Assembly (NCBI GenBank): GCA_029560585.1
Contig: JAKQKQ010000155.1
Span: forward strand, 1-64,000
Length of the DNA stretch: 64,000 nt
Reading direction: 5' to 3'
Origin: Verrucomicrobiota bacterium
GTDB lineage: Bacteria; Verrucomicrobiota; Verrucomicrobiia; JADLBR01
This document shows, piece after piece, positions 62,302 to 64,000 of the stretch. Positions within the stretch are counted from its first letter, which is position 1. Each line of letters opens with the position of its first letter. The notes under the pieces are model-generated. The model was not told the origin of the DNA. It ran no database searches and saw only the letters and a program-made list of their open reading frames with translations. The translations under genes and the position numbers were made by a program.

Positions 62302-63102
62302 TTAGGGCACGGCATCGAGGGGCACGTCGAGGACGTCGAAGCGCTGCCAGTCGCGGTAGCCATAGTGCCACCACTCGCGGAGCAGGGGGTAGAAGCCGTT
62401 CGCGACCATGGTTTCCTTGAGGATGCGGCGGTTCTCGATGCGCTGCGGATCCAGCTGCGTGTAGGCGTGGGCGGCGCGCGGCGAGAACTCGTCGAAATCG
62501 GTGGGCATCGGAAGCGGCTTTCCGGTCTTCAGATCGAAGAGGGTGAGGTCGACGGCGGTTCCGCGGTTGTGTTGTGAGCCAATCGAGGGCGGTGAGATGT
62601 AGAGGGCCCCTGCCTTCTTTGATCGCCACATCTCGACCGTGACCGAATACGGCCGATACGCATCGAAGATCCTGAGGCCGATGCCGCGCGCGGCGAGGGC
62701 TGCCTGGACTTTCAGGAGGCGTTCGGCGACGGGGCGACGGAGCAGCGCGCGCGGGGTGTCATACAGGGGGCGGCCCATGAAGTTGTTTCGCGTGGCATAG
62801 CGGAGATCGAGCTGGATGCCGGGGATGAACTTGGCCAGATCGACCAGCTCCAGATCCGGGTTGGCGCCGACCTGTTTTCGGTAGGCGTCGAGCTTGACCA
62901 CCCTTAGGGGCGGCGCCTTGGGGGCCGGGGCCGTGGTCGTGGTTTTGCGCGGCGCCGCCGCGGTGGCGCACAGTGGGATAAGGGCAAGGCACAAGCCGAG
63001 CAGGGCGCGTATGGGTCGGTCCAGCTCGAGAATTCGTTCGCCCGAGAAGCGGCTCCGCGCGGGCCCAGCGGGCAACTGGGGATCGGCACCGGGGACCGGC
63101 AC
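62302..63102 (-). CDS. D-alanyl-D-alanine dipeptidase (VanX/DdpX family)
   Basis: A roughly 266-residue exported zinc peptidase that cuts D-Ala-D-Ala for cell-wall recycling. The zinc site is SQHNRGTAVDLTL (His and Asp) with His in REWWHYGY, and Glu in the same block; RIFDAYRPYSVTVEMW is also diagnostic. A signal-like stretch (ALLGLCLALIPLCATAAAP) is followed by Thr/Pro linker. The start is uncertain: the ORF extends to 63282, but the DNA there is a two-stem repeat, so GTG 63102 or TTG 63075 is more plausible. Resistance role not implied. Confidence 0.85.
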   Translation of the reverse strand: MPVPGADPQLPAGPARSRFSGERILELDRPIRALLGLCLALIPLCATAAAPRKTTTTAPAPKAPPLRVVKLDAYRKQVGANPDLELVDLAKFIPGIQLDLRYATRNNFMGRPLYDTPRALLRRPVAERLLKVQAALAARGIGLRIFDAYRPYSVTVEMWRSKKAGALYISPPSIGSQHNRGTAVDLTLFDLKTGKPLPMPTDFDEFSPRAAHAYTQLDPQRIENRRILKETMVANGFYPLLREWWHYGYRDWQRFDVLDVPLDAVP

Positions 63103-63111
63103 GCACCGTGA

Positions 63112-63172
63112 GGCGAACAATCCTGTCTGCCGGTGCCCGCCCAAGCCATCGCCGCGGGCAGGGTTGCCCGCG
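63112..63172 (+). repeat. Two-stem repeat family, copy 2
   Basis: Stem 1 is decayed (GGCGAACA/TGTCTGCC), stem 2 is perfect: CGCGGGCA/TGCCCGCG at 63153-63172. It lies where the dipeptidase ORF would otherwise extend. Confidence 0.7.
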
Positions 63173-63278
63173 TCACGCCTGCCCGGCCGCAGGGGCAAGG
63201 GCATCGCTCCGAAGGTCTTCCTCTGCCGCAGAGATGCGGTGGCACAGCCGTCACGGTCGCGTCGGGCACGATCTGACG

Positions 63279-64000
63279 TCACGGGCCGCGACCCTCGAGT
63301 TTCTTCAGTTCGCCGTCGAGGCGCTGGATGGCGTCATCCAGGGAGCGCATCTTCGCATCCATATCATCGGCGTTGCCTTCGGACGGCAGGCCGAACAGCG
63401 GCATCTCTTGCTGAGAGTAACCCTGGGGCGGCGCAAATGTCTCCGGGGGCACGGAGTTCGTGTTAAAGGCAATGAGCGTGGTGCGCTGGAGTTCTTTCCC
63501 TGACGGGTCGAAGGTGATGGAGCGAACGGGAATATTGGCGAGAGTCGGATCGCCCGAAAACCATTTCTTCCACGTCTGGGCGAAGCCCATGCCCAGCTTG
63601 TCGAGCGATTGCCCTCGGGTGCCGGCTGCGAGCGCGATCGGCGGTGCCTTTGGGCTGATCCAGAGTTCCTCTTTGGCGCCATCGGCCTCCTTGATGACGA
63701 CTTTCTCGCAGTCGAAATCGCCGACGGTCTGTTTTTCACCCGTGCGGGTGATCTTTGGAGAGCCGCCGGCCGGAGCCGGGGCCAATTCGGCAAGCCCGCC
63801 CAGGACATCGTCCTGCTGGAAGTTGGCGAACGTCCGCGTGCCATGAAACAGCATCAGCACCCGTTTCTCGGCCGGGAGCACGATGGTGGAGCCCTGGGCG
63901 GCATCGAATCGGAGCCGATCCCCCGCGATCGACATGCGGGTCTGGTGTTTTTCTCCGCCGGCCTCTATTGCAAAGTCTAGCGTGAGGTCCGCGAGGGCCG
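63279..64000 (-). CDS. DUF4412-like secreted protein, 5' end outside window
   Basis: The frame is open to the right edge (it starts upstream of 64000), so this is the C-terminal 240 residues of a larger protein. It reads ADLTLDFAIEAGGEKHQTRM then MSIAGDRLRFDAAQGS, the pattern of the DUF4412 family of exported proteins with a lipid-carrier-like fold. ATG 63935 is internal, not the true start. A C-terminal helix (DDAIQRLDGELKKLEGRG) could be coiled coil. Function unknown. Confidence 0.65.
   Translation of the reverse strand, partial: ALADLTLDFAIEAGGEKHQTRMSIAGDRLRFDAAQGSTIVLPAEKRVLMLFHGTRTFANFQQDDVLGGLAELAPAPAGGSPKITRTGEKQTVGDFDCEKVVIKEADGAKEELWISPKAPPIALAAGTRGQSLDKLGMGFAQTWKKWFSGDPTLANIPVRSITFDPSGKELQRTTLIAFNTNSVPPETFAPPQGYSQQEMPLFGLPSEGNADDMDAKMRSLDDAIQRLDGELKKLEGRGP

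Noticed and set aside
1-64000. CRISPR arrays, IS transposases, prophage genes and rRNA
   Set aside because: No direct repeats with regular spacers, no transposase or integrase motif, and no rRNA-like sequence were found on reading both strands.

Overview
The window is about 64 kb of GC-rich bacterial chromosome, probably from the PVC side of the tree (Verrucomicrobiota/Kiritimatiellota-like, with Planctomycetota or similar as alternatives). The case rests on gene content: Tat-exported Gfo/Idh/MocA oxidoreductase with a DUF1080 protein, secreted FAD oxidoreductase, very large right-handed beta-helix proteins, AraC regulator with a PAS sensor, pseudopilin-rich operon, an exopolysaccharide export operon, and a full DAP branch for peptidoglycan. 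The phylum is an inference; no rRNA is present.

Layout. 0.4-5.7 kb: exported lipoprotein phosphoesterase, sialidase-like protein, alpha/beta hydrolase and an unknown secreted protein. 5.9-9.7 kb: origin-proximal block with dnaN, an 830-bp G-rich non-coding stretch and mnmG; two perfect parS sites (one intergenic, one inside mnmG) put the chromosome origin nearby. 9.7-19.8 kb: degenerate FAH-fold protein, then a seven-gene exopolysaccharide operon (unknown exported protein, outer-membrane barrel, Wza-like export protein, Wzc-like tyrosine kinase, O-antigen ligase/polymerase, glycosyltransferase, methyltransferase). 19.9 kb: tRNA-Cys. 20-25.5 kb: housekeeping metabolism (homocysteine methyltransferase family, dapF-dapA-dapB, folK, panB). 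26-30.1 kb: translationally coupled minor-pseudopilin operon. 30.2-36.2 kb: a 2000-residue alpha-2-macroglobulin with a CxEQ thioester motif. 36-39 kb: DUF2061, cyclopropane-fatty-acid synthase and a Mut7-C protein. 39-45.6 kb: minus-strand group of two coupled beta-helix proteins preceded by an ATP-grasp protein. 44.6-52 kb: four ATP-dependent ligase-type enzymes (two ATP-grasp, one AsnB-type, one Mur-ligase-type) around a glycosyltransferase, the least explained and most interesting gene cluster. 52-60.3 kb: carbohydrate-oxidation block (FAD oxidoreductase, PAS-AraC, DUF1080, Gfo/Idh/MocA, TerB-DUF697 protein, putative glycosidase). 60.3-64 kb: repeats, an orphan Tat leader, glycosyltransferase, D-Ala-D-Ala dipeptidase and an edge-truncated protein.

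Interspersed through the window are small structured repeats. One family has three consecutive perfect stems, in some copies bounded by TGTCTCAAAA-type inverted ends (MITE-like, 174 bp); two more copies carry the same three-stem core with compensating base changes. A second family has two stems with fixed spacing. No transposase, CRISPR array, rRNA or prophage was seen.
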